Shown: piece after piece, positions 56,748 to 64,000 of the stretch | Layout: each line of letters starts with the position of its first letter | Numbering within the stretch: position 1 is the stretch's first letter | DNA from: Bacillus nitratireducens | GTDB lineage: Bacteria; Bacillota; Bacilli; Bacillales; Bacillaceae_G | Assembly: GCF_001884135.1 (NCBI RefSeq) | Contig: NZ_MAOC01000084.1 | Span: 1-64,000 of the forward strand | DNA: 64,000 nucleotides | Direction of reading: 5' to 3' | Notes under the pieces: generated by a model | Database searches by the model: none | The model's input: the letters and a program-made list of their open reading frames with translations, nothing else | Told to the model about the DNA's origin: nothing | Program-made: the position numbers and the translations under genes

Positions 56748-57392
56748 TTAACAGTGTGGTCTAATCGTGATCCCATCAAATAAGTCATTCCAAAATGCTT
56801 CATTGTACTGGTATACGTCCATAATAGGGCATTTCAGAACGCAAATATTTTGTAATCCCCAATCTTCTTCTACAACAGTTGGTACATCTTCAGGAATGAG
56901 TAATAGGACAGAGAATGTATGTTTAACTATTTGAGATAAAATGTGTTCCAAGGAACGTGCTTCTTCATATGTTCCTCCAGTTCGAATGAATAATATTGAT
57001 TCTTCCATTTCAATTGTAGTTAGAAAACGATTAATCCGATGCTCATAATTTAATTTAATATCTGTATAGGAAGGCCAAGAAGTGGGTGTATTTACATCTG
57101 TTTTAAAGTCATGACAGGAGTCGATTTCATAAAGCTTGTCTCTTAGTCGTAACTTAGCATTATCATCCCAAAATGAGATGAAAGACAAATTTTCTAATTC
57201 TAAAAAACGGTGAAAGCGATTTTGTAATAATAAATTTACTTTCTCTAATGAAGGACTTAGCATAAAATCAATAACGCCAAAAAATGGTGATAATTTGAAT
57301 TGAAATAATGCCCAAGCAGGCCAACAGTTTTGTCCTAAGCTGAATACTGCATTATAATTTTGTTTTATATTGGATAGATTCATGTGAGTCAT
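56748..57392 (-). CDS. DUF1796 putative papain-like cysteine peptidase
   Basis: 214 aa (ATG 57392; ATG 57383 also possible, AAGGATGAG upstream). Seen: AVFSLGQNCWPAWALFQF with Cys near residue 24, DFMLSPSLEKV, SCHDFKTD with His, and LFIRTGGTYEEARSLEHIL. This is the DUF1796 pattern, predicted papain-like Cys-His hydrolases of Bacilli, never characterised. Divergent from ecsC-like gene. Confidence 0.78.
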   Translation of the reverse strand: MTHMNLSNIKQNYNAVFSLGQNCWPAWALFQFKLSPFFGVIDFMLSPSLEKVNLLLQNRFHRFLELENLSFISFWDDNAKLRLRDKLYEIDSCHDFKTDVNTPTSWPSYTDIKLNYEHRINRFLTTIEMEESILFIRTGGTYEEARSLEHILSQIVKHTFSVLLLIPEDVPTVVEEDWGLQNICVLKCPIMDVYQYNEAFWNDLFDGITIRPHC

Positions 57393-57520
57393 CTCATCCT
57401 TTTTGCTAATATTTTATGTCATTAAAAAATGGTATGTGAATAAAGATAGACAAGCATATTTGCAAAGAACAAGCGGAAATATGTTACAATGGAAAAAAAT
57501 CGAACGAGGTGGTTGTTGCG

Positions 57521-58354
57521 ATGCGATCGAAGCGAGAACAAGCCATTTTAGACAATATAAAAGAGTGGGAAGGGCAATTAGTAGAGCAAGAAGCGACTGA
57601 CTTTCAAAAGATGTTTGATAAGTGGTTGCATACGACAATTGCGAAACTGCCTGAGAAAAAACGAAAAGACTTTTTTACGAAAGCAGATGGATGGCTCTTT
57701 CATTTGCATGCGCTTATTCAAAGTTCACAATCACAGCTAGATGCACGTAATCGTATTTTAGGAACGTCGAGAGTATTTGATGAATCCATTGAGCAACTTG
57801 AAGATTTGAAGGCGTTATCTATTGATCAATTAACATACATAGCAGAGCAGCAAACAGCACGTCATCGCCTATATTCATTCGTACAAGGCGGAGCAACTGG
57901 TGCTGGTGGTTTATTATTATTAACGGCTGATTTTCCGGTTATGATTGCGTTAAATGTGAAGGCTGTACAACTTGTTGCGACATCATTTGGGCATGATGTG
58001 AACAAGCCGTATGAAATGATGCTTGCATTAAAAGTATTCCATGCATCATTATTGCCGGCGAGACTTCAGCAATATGCATGGTACAATTTACTGAGGGAAC
58101 TCGAACAAGAGGATTCATTCTTCTATGAAGGAGACGAAGCGGTGTTAAAGCCAGCTTCTACTGAGGTTGTATTAAAACAAATTTTGAAGACGTTTTCGAT
58201 TTATGCTCTTCGTCGTAAATTATTCCAAGGGATTCCTGTACTCGGAATGGCAATTGGCTCTACAGTGAACTATCGCTTAACGAGGAATGTTACTGAATTT
58301 GCAAATAAGTTTTATCAAGTACGCTACATATTAGAAAAAGAAAAGAGAGCATGA
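57521..58354 (+). CDS. EcsC-family protein
   Basis: 277 aa from ATG 57521 (GAGGTGG at 8 nt). Seen: helical N-terminus, then the EcsC domain with FVQGGATGAGGLLLLTADFP then VMIALNVKAVQLVATSFG, and FQGIPVLGMAIGSTVNYRLT near the end. Glycine-rich hydrophobic helices suggest membrane association. B. subtilis EcsC belongs to the ecsABC operon, but this is a stand-alone homologue; function unknown. Confidence 0.82.
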   Translation: MRSKREQAILDNIKEWEGQLVEQEATDFQKMFDKWLHTTIAKLPEKKRKDFFTKADGWLFHLHALIQSSQSQLDARNRILGTSRVFDESIEQLEDLKALSIDQLTYIAEQQTARHRLYSFVQGGATGAGGLLLLTADFPVMIALNVKAVQLVATSFGHDVNKPYEMMLALKVFHASLLPARLQQYAWYNLLRELEQEDSFFYEGDEAVLKPASTEVVLKQILKTFSIYALRRKLFQGIPVLGMAIGSTVNYRLTRNVTEFANKFYQVRYILEKEKRA

Positions 58355-58391
58355 AAAAAAAGCGAGAGGCCGAAGCCTTTCGCTTTTTAGT
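58352..58391. terminator. Bidirectional terminator, ecsC-like / yitT-like
   Basis: AAAAAGCGA..GGC / GCC..TCGCTTTTT. Confidence 0.85.
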
Positions 58392-59049
58392 TTGTCGCAT
58401 GTTTTTTGGACATTGGAATAGATACTGGTTGCTTTGCTGCTTTCTTTTCTGTTTTTGGATAGTAAATTAAATCCAACGTTTTTGCCTGTACGGCAATCGA
58501 AAGAATAGTAAAAGCAATTTCTGTCCAATTTAAATAATATAATGAAAGCGCAAGAACAATCGCGTCAAAGACGAAGAAAATTTGCCCAATTGTAAAACGA
58601 GTTCGTTTACTTAATACAATTGTTAAAATATCGTCTCCACCGGTTGCACCGCCAAATCGCAATATAAAACCGAGTCCAATACCAGCTAACGCACCGCCAA
58701 CTACTGCAGCTATAAATAAATTATTTGATAAATCTACCGTAAAAGGAGAATAATTTTCCATAAGGGAATAAAATGCTCCGAATGAAAGTGAACCTAAGAA
58801 TGAATAGCCAACCATTTTTCTACCTAAAAATGAAGCACATAGTAAAATAATAGGGATATCCATTAATACAGTTGAAATAGATGGTGAAATATCATAAAAA
58901 TTTTGGATAAATAGTGCAATTCCTACAAAGCCACCTTCTGTTAAGTGGTTTTGGAAGTGAATGTGATATAGCGCTGCTGCTAAAATAAATGAACCGATTA
59001 AAACCATAAAAACTTCTTTAATAATTTGTCGACTTTGGATGTTCCTCAT
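58387..59049 (-). CDS. YitT-family membrane protein
   Basis: 220 aa, ATG 59049 with AAGGA just after a hairpin. Seen: five TM segments (about 12-32, 38-52, 58-77, 83-101 and 105-130, IAAVVGGALAGIGLGFILRF) with the signature FGGATGGDDILTIVLSK, a further helix about 150-190, then a basic tail. It stops before any DUF2179 domain, so it is the short form. The substrate of YitT proteins is not known. Preceded by an unusual leader with four short ORFs. Confidence 0.9.
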   Translation of the reverse strand: MRNIQSRQIIKEVFMVLIGSFILAAALYHIHFQNHLTEGGFVGIALFIQNFYDISPSISTVLMDIPIILLCASFLGRKMVGYSFLGSLSFGAFYSLMENYSPFTVDLSNNLFIAAVVGGALAGIGLGFILRFGGATGGDDILTIVLSKRTRFTIGQIFFVFDAIVLALSLYYLNWTEIAFTILSIAVQAKTLDLIYYPKTEKKAAKQPVSIPMSKKHATN

Positions 59050-59150
59050 CGTTATTCCTTCTTTCCGTAGTTAGTAGTCCTTGTTGTGTTGTAAACTAAC
59101 TACGAGCTCACATGTAGCTTTCAGTTAGTTTACGAAAAAAACTAACTACG

Positions 59151-59192
59151 CTATATGTCGCTGAAGAAATAACGAATAATCCTCTCGTCCAT
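59151..59192 (-). CDS. Leader peptide 4 (13 aa)
   Basis: MDERIIRYFFSDI, then TAG. Preceded by TAGGGAG at 5-6 nt. The word CGTAGTTAG, which can compete with HP5, starts right after its stop. Confidence 0.6.
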   Translation of the reverse strand: MDERIIRYFFSDI

Positions 59193-59233
59193 CAATTCTC
59201 CCTACCTTCGTTTTAGTTTAAGTCTTAAAACGA

Positions 59234-59263
59234 CTAAACAAAACGTGGAGTAGGATTCTTCAT
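59234..59263 (-). CDS. Leader peptide 3 (9 aa)
   Basis: MKNPTPRFV, then TAG. Site GCAGGATT upstream. Its last codons (CGT TTT GTT TAG) form the 5' arm of HP3, and the same word also follows the stop of leader 2. Confidence 0.5.
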   Translation of the reverse strand: MKNPTPRFV

Positions 59264-59324
59264 TTAGCAATCCTGCTCTTCTTTGTTTTGCTTAGCTAGT
59301 AACAATTAAGTCCTAAACAAAACG

Positions 59325-59375
59325 CTATGTGTAAGAAGAGTCTTTTTTTTGCCAAATTATCCTTCGGGCAATCAT
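59325..59375 (-). CDS. Leader peptide 2 (16 aa)
   Basis: MIARRIIWQKKDSSYT, then TAG. Preceded by GTGGGGA at normal spacing. HP2 starts one base after the stop. Paralogous to leader peptide 1. Confidence 0.7.
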   Translation of the reverse strand: MIARRIIWQKKDSSYT

Positions 59376-59433
59376 AATTTCCCCACTCTCGTATTTTTTT
59401 CGCTAGACTAAAGTATCTGAGCTGAAAAATACG

Positions 59434-59484
59434 CTACGTGTATGATTCGTCAATACGATGCCACATGCTCCTTCGAGCGATCAT
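59434..59484 (-). CDS. Leader peptide 1 (16 aa)
   Basis: MIARRSMWHRIDESYT, then TAG. GGAAGGGA lies upstream. HP1 begins on the first base after the stop. Homologous to leader peptide 2: ten of 16 residues identical, with four synonymous third-base changes (Ile, Ala, Ser, Thr). Confidence 0.7.
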   Translation of the reverse strand: MIARRSMWHRIDESYT

Positions 59485-59682
59485 GATATCAAAATCCCTT
59501 CCTTCAAGATTTATATTATTATATCATACTTTCAAAAAATGTATGCGGATGGAAACCGACAATAAACGGAGGAAATCTACAAAAATTATTATGTTTAAAT
59601 ATTTTTGTAGAAAAGCCTAAGTTATTTTGCAGAATTGGACGGTTTTTAAAAGTTTGTCCAATAAGTAAGAAAGGAATGGCGT

Positions 59683-59781
59683 TTATTCAGTTGTATCTTT
59701 CTGGTCACCTTTATCTTTAAAAAACGTATCCCAGCTAATCACACTTAAAAAAGTTAAAGCGATAATAATGAAAGCTCGCAT
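59683..59781 (-). CDS. Small 32-aa membrane peptide
   Basis: AAAGGAGG at ideal distance from ATG 59781. Sequence begins MRAFIIIALTFLSVISWDTF (a single TM helix) and ends in a charged tail FKDKGDQKDTTE. Not recognised. Strong ribosome site supports expression. It lies upstream of the leader-peptide region on the same strand; a CTACAAAAAT/ATTTTTGTAG inverted repeat (59577-59610) separates them and may terminate it. Confidence 0.65.
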   Translation of the reverse strand: MRAFIIIALTFLSVISWDTFFKDKGDQKDTTE

Positions 59782-59902
59782 GAAGTTGAGACCTCCTTTT
59801 GTACATAGTATATGAATAATTTGTTTCGGAATGTGTCATTTTTTTACAAGTCTTACTTGTTATGAGATATATCAATATAGATAGATGAAAGGGAGAGAAG
59901 AT

Positions 59903-60097
59903 ATGCTAAAAGACATGTTTAAAAGAAAAGAATTAATATGCGTTTCATGTCAGAAAAAGATTCAATATGAAGAAGAGCTCGTTGCTTTTGTAAAGTTGCC
60001 AAAGGAAAGAAGTATATTAGTTGGACCGTTTGATGTGTGTTTGGCGAAAACAGCACAAGAAATATATTGTAAATCGTGTTACGACAAAAAAGCATGA
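59903..60097 (+). CDS. Small four-Cys zinc-ribbon-like protein
   Basis: 64 aa from ATG 59903 (GGGAGAGAAG). Seen: LICVSCQKKIQYEE (CxxC at 14-17) and EIYCKSCYDKK (CxxC at 56-59), one zinc site made by two knuckles, with a further Cys in PFDVCLAKT. No known family named with confidence; similar short zinc proteins occur in Bacillus. Confidence 0.65.
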   Translation: MLKDMFKRKELICVSCQKKIQYEEELVAFVKLPKERSILVGPFDVCLAKTAQEIYCKSCYDKKA

Positions 60098-60127
60098 CCC
60101 AAAGTAATTGAGGGGCATGCTTTTTTC
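60085..60127. terminator. Bidirectional terminator
   Basis: AAAAAAGCATG.CCC / GGG.CATGCTTTTTT around the stop codons of the two convergent genes. Confidence 0.8.
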
Positions 60128-60443
60128 ATTGGTGTGCTTTTCCCTCAGATACATTTTGAGTGAGTCGATACCAAAGCCAAAGGTCATTAATGATGGAAGC
60201 GAGATCGGCAATTTCTGAATTAAGTTTGCAAGAAATTTCGAAGTTTTCTTCGTTATTTAAATGATGCTGTTTTGAATTAATAGAGTGTTCGAGTTCTTTT
60301 ATACGATCAGGAATCTTCCCGCGAACTTGCTCCCATTTTAATAAAATAGAATGCTGCGCTTGTTCAGAGATGTTTTCCCATTCGTCTTGTATGTTCGGCA
60401 CTTCAATTCCTAGATGTTCATTGTATATAAAATACTTTTTCAT
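60126..60443 (-). CDS. Unknown helical protein, 105 aa
   Basis: ATG 60443 with GGAGGG at 6 nt. Seen: N-terminal strand KKYFIYNEHLGIEVPNIQDE, then mostly alpha-helix (SEQAQHSILLKWEQVRGKIP; LNSEIADLASIINDLWLWYR), no TM, no Cys motif. Divergent from argG. Family not recognised. Confidence 0.6.
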   Translation of the reverse strand: MKKYFIYNEHLGIEVPNIQDEWENISEQAQHSILLKWEQVRGKIPDRIKELEHSINSKQHHLNNEENFEISCKLNSEIADLASIINDLWLWYRLTQNVSEGKAHQ

Positions 60444-60530
60444 AGACATCCCTCCATTTTCCTGCCTCTATTTTACATAAAAACAGAAAGAAGTTCGATG
60501 AAATTGTTTGAAAAAATTTGAAAATGACCC

Positions 60531-60594
60531 TTGATACATTTTGTAAAAGGTGTTAAAGTGTGAATTATTATAAAAGAAAATGAATATTTATTCT
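60531..60594 (+). promoter_or_regulatory. argGH promoter with two ARG boxes
   Basis: TTGATA (60531-60536), 17-bp spacer, TAAAGT (60554-60559). TGAATTATTATAAA (60561-60574) and TGAATATTTATTCT (60581-60594) resemble the ArgR/AhrC half-site consensus (TGAATWWWWATTCA), 20 bp apart, between promoter and start codon. Arginine-dependent repression is expected. Confidence 0.65.
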
Positions 60595-60609
60595 TTAGGG
60601 GGATGCAAA

Positions 60610-61815
60610 ATGGAGAAGAAAAAAGTTGTGTTAGCATATTCTGGAGGTCTTGATACTTCCGTTGCAATTAAATGGTTACAAGAGAAGAATTATGATATTA
60701 TCGCGCTTTGCTTAGATCTAGGGGAAGGTAAAGACTTAGCGTTTGTAAAAGAAAAAGCACTTTCAGTAGGTGCAATTAAATCGTATATGGTGGATGTTCA
60801 AGAAGAATTCGCGAATGAATATGCATTGATGGCGATGCAAGCACACACATTATACGAAGGGAAGTATCCTCTTGTCTCTGCATTATCTCGTCCGCTTATT
60901 GCGAAAAAGTTAGTGGAAATTGCAGAACAAGAAGGCGCAACTGCAGTTGCACATGGATGTACAGGGAAAGGGAATGACCAAGTTCGTTTTGAAGTTTCTA
61001 TTCAAGCATTAAATCCTTACTTAGAAGTGATTGCACCTGTGCGTGAATGGAAATGGTCACGTGAAGAAGAAATTGCATATGCAAAAGAAAATGATGTACC
61101 AATTCCGATTAATTTAGATAGCCCATTTTCAATTGATCAAAACTTATGGGGACGCAGCAACGAATGTGGAATTTTAGAAGATCCATGGGCAGCGCCGCCA
61201 GAAGATGCATATGAGATGACATTGGCATTAGAAGATACACCGAATAAACCAGAATTTGTAGAAATCGGCTTTGAAGCAGGCGTACCAACGACCTTAAATG
61301 GCACTGCATATCCACTTTCAGAATTAATTAAAACGTTAAATGCGCTTGCTGGAAAACACGGCGTTGGACGTATCGATCACGTAGAAAATCGTCTTGTCGG
61401 TATTAAATCTCGTGAAGTATACGAATGCCCAGCAGCAATGACGTTAATTACAGCACATAAAGAGCTAGAAGATTTAACACACGTAAAAGAAGTAGCACAT
61501 TTTAAACCGGTGATTGAGCAGAAAATAACAGAACTTATTTATAACGGTTTATGGTTCTCTCCTTTAAAACAAGCGCTCCATGCATTTTTACAAGAGACGC
61601 AAAAGAATGTAACAGGTACAGTGCGTGTGAAATTATTTAAAGGTCATGCGATTGTAGAAGGACGTAAATCTGAGTACTCTTTATACGACGAAAAGCTAGC
61701 AACATATACTGCCCAGGACGAATTTAATCATGATGCAGCAGTTGGATTCATTTCGTTATTTGGTTTACCGACGAAAGTATACAGCCAAGTGAATCAAAAG
61801 AAGGTGGAAGCGTGA
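60610..61815 (+). CDS. argG: Argininosuccinate synthase
   Basis: 401 aa from ATG 60610 (AGGGGGATG). Seen: P-loop [45 protein letters not shown] and [12 protein letters not shown]. Joins citrulline and aspartate using ATP in arginine synthesis. Its last bases overlap the GTG of argH by four, so the two are translationally coupled. Confidence 0.97.
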   Translation: MEKKKVVLAYSGGLDTSVAIKWLQEKNYDIIALCLDLGEGKDLAFVKEKALSVGAIKSYMVDVQEEFANEYALMAMQAHTLYEGKYPLVSALSRPLIAKKLVEIAEQEGATAVAHGCTGKGNDQVRFEVSIQALNPYLEVIAPVREWKWSREEEIAYAKENDVPIPINLDSPFSIDQNLWGRSNECGILEDPWAAPPEDAYEMTLALEDTPNKPEFVEIGFEAGVPTTLNGTAYPLSELIKTLNALAGKHGVGRIDHVENRLVGIKSREVYECPAAMTLITAHKELEDLTHVKEVAHFKPVIEQKITELIYNGLWFSPLKQALHAFLQETQKNVTGTVRVKLFKGHAIVEGRKSEYSLYDEKLATYTAQDEFNHDAAVGFISLFGLPTKVYSQVNQKKVEA

Positions 61816-63200
61816 GCAAACTTTGGGGCGGACGTTTTACAGAAGAGGCGGAGGCATGGGTTGAAGAGTTTGGAGCATCCATCTCCTTCGATCAACAATT
61901 AGTAAATCAAGATATAAATGGGAGTATTGCACACGTAACGATGCTAGCAAAGCAAGGCATCGTTACGAAAGAAGAAGCCGAGAAAATAAAGATAGGTCTT
62001 CAATATTTATTAGAAGAAGCGAAACAAAATAAATTGCATTTTTCAGTTGAAGCTGAAGACATTCATTTAAATATCGAAAAGATGTTAATTGAAAAAATCG
62101 GTGAAGTAGGAGGGAAACTTCATACTGGCCGAAGCCGTAATGATCAAGTAGCGACAGATATGCATTTATATTTAAAAGAAAAAGTAGAACATATTATAAA
62201 AGCTACAAAACAATTGCAAACCGTTCTTGTTCATCAAGCGGAAAATAACATTGAAACAATTATGCCTGGCTATACGCACTTGCAGCGTGCCCAGCCGATT
62301 TCATTTGCGCATCATATTCTTGCTTACTTTTGGATGTTAGAGCGCGATGTGAATCGTTATGAAGATTCGTTAAAGCGTATTAACATTTCACCATTAGGAG
62401 CAGGAGCACTAGCTGGTACAACATTCCCGATTGACCGAGAATATAGTGCGGAGCTTCTTGGATTTAATGGAATCTATGAAAATAGTTTAGATGCGGTAAG
62501 TGATCGTGATTTCATACTGGAGTTTTTAAGTAACTCATCTATGCTTATGATGCACTTATCACGCTTTTGCGAAGAACTTATTTTGTGGAGTAGTCAAGAG
62601 TTTCAATTTATTGAAATGAGCGATCAATACGCAACAGGAAGCAGTATTATGCCGCAGAAGAAAAATCCGGATATGGCGGAACTTATTCGTGGTAAAACGG
62701 GCAGAGTATACGGTAATTTATTCAGTTTACTTACAGTAATGAAAGGATTGCCGCTCGCTTACAATAAAGACTTACAAGAAGATAAAGAAGGAATGTTTGA
62801 TACAGTGAAAACAGTAGAAGGATGCCTTCATATTATGGCAGGCATGATTGAAACGATGACTGTAAACAAAGAAAAAATGGGGCAAGCTGTGACGCAAGAC
62901 TTTTCTAACGCAACAGAAATTGCCGACTATTTAGCAAGCAAGGGACTGCCGTTCCGTCAAGCACATGAAATTGTCGGGAAACTAGTTCTTCATTGTACGC
63001 AAAAAGGAATCTATTTATTAGATGTACCACTTGAAACGTATAAAGAAATGAGTCCGTTATTTGAAGAAGATTTATATGAAGTTCTTTCACCTTATGCAGC
63101 TGTAAAGCGCCGTAACAGTGCTGGTGGGACAGGGTTTAAGCAAATTGAAAAGGCTTTGGAGAAGGCGAAGGGGTTAGTTGGAGAGTTTGTTGGAAGTTAA
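61812..63200 (+). CDS. argH: Argininosuccinate lyase
   Basis: 462 aa from GTG 61812 (GTGA overlap with argG, AAGGTGG upstream). Seen: [57 protein letters not shown] and the fumarase-superfamily loop [20 protein letters not shown]. Splits argininosuccinate to arginine and fumarate. Last gene of the operon, followed by a terminator. Confidence 0.97.
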   Translation: MSKLWGGRFTEEAEAWVEEFGASISFDQQLVNQDINGSIAHVTMLAKQGIVTKEEAEKIKIGLQYLLEEAKQNKLHFSVEAEDIHLNIEKMLIEKIGEVGGKLHTGRSRNDQVATDMHLYLKEKVEHIIKATKQLQTVLVHQAENNIETIMPGYTHLQRAQPISFAHHILAYFWMLERDVNRYEDSLKRINISPLGAGALAGTTFPIDREYSAELLGFNGIYENSLDAVSDRDFILEFLSNSSMLMMHLSRFCEELILWSSQEFQFIEMSDQYATGSSIMPQKKNPDMAELIRGKTGRVYGNLFSLLTVMKGLPLAYNKDLQEDKEGMFDTVKTVEGCLHIMAGMIETMTVNKEKMGQAVTQDFSNATEIADYLASKGLPFRQAHEIVGKLVLHCTQKGIYLLDVPLETYKEMSPLFEEDLYEVLSPYAAVKRRNSAGGTGFKQIEKALEKAKGLVGEFVGS

Positions 63201-63216
63201 ATGATGCATGATATAG

Positions 63217-63253
63217 AAGGTAAGGTGCTTTTTTAGAAGTACCTTACCTTTTT
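63217..63253 (+). terminator. Terminator of argGH
   Basis: AAGGTAAGGT / ACCTTACCTT followed by T. Confidence 0.88.
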
Positions 63254-63257
63254 GTGT

Positions 63258-63824
63258 TTAGATTTTTAGGTATGTATCTATCATTTCATAATTGTTTTTC
63301 ATAATCATAAAGTGATGCATCTCATGTATCGCTAATAGCTGAATAGATTGAATAAGGTTAGGGTAGTGAGCAATTGGATCTAAAAATACGATATGACCTG
63401 CAATATTTTCTTCTATATTTTGAACTAGTTTCTTTATTTCATCTGTTTCACGTGAGAGTAATTCTTCTAATTCGTTTACATTCATAGAGTAATAGATTTT
63501 TTTTGAAGGGATTAAAATCCAAGGAGCTTTCATTCCTTTACCGTGTTTTTCTTTATATTCGGCATAAATGTCATGTATGTCAGTTGCAAATGGGGTGTTT
63601 TTTCTTAGCTTGGCATAAGGGATAAGAGTGAAAGAGAATTTAATCGCTACTTTTAGCATCTTTGCAATTAAATATAAATGATAAAAGTGCTCACCGATAG
63701 ACCATTTTCCATCATCTTTCCTATACCATAGTTGTTCGTGTGAAAGGGAATGGAGATGAGGAAGGAACTCGTTCCTTTGTACATGTAATGTATGAAAATG
63801 TTTTGAGATATTTTCAGATTGCAT
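63258..63824 (-). CDS. DinB-family four-helix protein
   Basis: 188 aa, GGAGGATA before ATG 63824. Seen: the DinB metal-triad His positions, GEHFYHLYLIAK (His about 49) and HEMHHFMIMKNN (about 167-172), with GKWSIGEHFYHL typical of DinB/YfiT. Probably a metal-dependent bacillithiol-S-transferase-like or related enzyme; exact activity unknown. Confidence 0.8.
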   Translation of the reverse strand: MQSENISKHFHTLHVQRNEFLPHLHSLSHEQLWYRKDDGKWSIGEHFYHLYLIAKMLKVAIKFSFTLIPYAKLRKNTPFATDIHDIYAEYKEKHGKGMKAPWILIPSKKIYYSMNVNELEELLSRETDEIKKLVQNIEENIAGHIVFLDPIAHYPNLIQSIQLLAIHEMHHFMIMKNNYEMIDTYLKI

Positions 63825-63840
63825 ATTTTGGTATCCTCCA

Positions 63841-63876
63841 TTTTTCCTAATTATAACATTTTTCCTAATTATAACA
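63841..63876. repeat. 18-bp tandem duplication containing the DinB promoter -10
   Basis: Unit TTTTTCCTAATTATAACA twice. On the minus strand each copy holds TATAAT, so the -10 box of the DinB-family gene is doubled. Confidence 0.6.
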
Positions 63877-63894
63877 TTTTTCGTATGAATTTAA

Positions 63895-63931
63895 TTAAGC
63901 CTAGAACAATATGTTCTAGGCTTAAGGTTTT
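63895..63931. terminator. Terminator of the next minus-strand gene
   Basis: AAGCCTAGAACA / TGTTCTAGGCTT, perfect, with A/T tracts. Confidence 0.8.
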
Positions 63932-63936
63932 ATCGA

Positions 63937-64000
63937 TTAATCATACTTATGCCGATCTTTCGTAATTCGAATATACTCAATATCCATCAAGTCTCTAAGT
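63937..64000 (-). CDS. C-terminus of an unidentified gene running off the window
   Basis: Only the last 20 residues are present, LRDLMDIEYIRITKDRHKYD, ending at TAA 63937. Too short to name. Confidence 0.5.
   Translation of the reverse strand, partial: LRDLMDIEYIRITKDRHKYD

Larger units (their letters stand above)
59050..59526 (-). promoter_or_regulatory. Serial leader-peptide attenuation region upstream of the YitT-like gene
   Basis: An extended -10 TGATATAAT (59526-59518) starts a leader of about 460 nt with four small ORFs. Hairpins directly follow the ORF stops. HP1 CGTATTTTT (59433-59425)/AAAAATACG; HP2 GTTTTGTTTAG (59323-59313)/CTAAGCAAAAC; HP3 CGTTTTGTTTA (59245-59235) overlapping the third stop; HP4 GTTAGTTT/AAACTAAC; HP5 CGTAGTTAG (59104-59096)/CTAACTACG (59074-59066), touching the yitT ribosome site. 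No U-run follows the stems, so control is probably translational. Confidence 0.7.

Noticed and set aside
59438-59620. 60-codon plus-strand ORF in the yitT leader region
   Set aside because: It runs antisense through the leader-peptide start and has no ribosome site; the minus-strand short ORFs have better support.

Overview
The window is chromosomal DNA of a Bacillus cereus-group organism (cereus, thuringiensis or anthracis-like). The evidence is low GC, strong AGGAGG-type ribosome sites with ATG, GTG and TTG starts, spore genes (an alpha/beta SASP and a YtfJ/GerW-like protein), an S-adenosyl-independent core gene order that follows the Bacillus pattern (ytxG-ytxJ, aroA, ccpA, acuCBA/acsA, tyrS, rpsD, refZ, ezrA, nifZ-thiI, sspA, ytcJ, nadK, ytfJ, tpx, ytxK, ackA, argGH), and a repeat resembling the group-specific bcr1 element.

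Layout. 1-22.5 kb is core chromosome: an M29 aminopeptidase cut by the window edge, ytxG, a bacilliredoxin (ytxJ), a CamS lipoprotein, the shikimate-entry enzyme aroA, the carbon catabolite regulator ccpA, small membrane proteins, mscL, an oxidoreductase, an ankyrin lipoprotein, a histidine kinase/response regulator pair, the acetyl-CoA synthetase acsA with its divergent acetylation-control operon acuABC, an ECF sigma factor with a very small partner, and tyrS behind a T-box leader. 36.3-64 kb is again core: rpsD, methionine gamma-lyase, fRMsr, refZ, ezrA, nifZ-thiI, sspA, an acyl-CoA ligase, ytcJ, NAD kinase, ytfJ, tpx, ytxK, ackA, a YitT membrane protein and argGH.

Between them (22772-36343) lies a 13.5-kb integrated element at the 3' end of rpsD. 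A perfect 31-bp direct repeat flanks it. It carries a tyrosine integrase, divergent CI/Cro-like regulators, a DUF771-type protein, a primase-helicase with a VapE-type ATPase domain, an iteron-type origin candidate, a late-regulator-like protein, a TerS-like protein beside a GC-rich cos/pac candidate, and then cargo. It has no large terminase, capsid or tail genes. This is the plan of a phage-inducible chromosomal island (phage satellite). The cargo is an HTH-ImmA/IrrE metallopeptidase with its partner, a two-gene soluble plus four-TM cassette, other unknown membrane proteins and an acetyltransferase. The cassettes are candidates for anti-phage or mobile-element conflict functions, which is inference.

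The most unusual structure is outside the island: the approximately 460-nt leader of the yitT-like gene (58387-59049, minus strand). On the minus strand it reads as promoter, then four short ORFs (16, 16, 9 and 13 codons). Each has an upstream purine-rich site, and each stop codon lies at or inside a hairpin that ends just before the next ribosome site. The first two peptides are homologous (10 of 16 residues) with synonymous third-base differences, which argues that they are translated. It looks like a serial leader-peptide relay controlling yitT.
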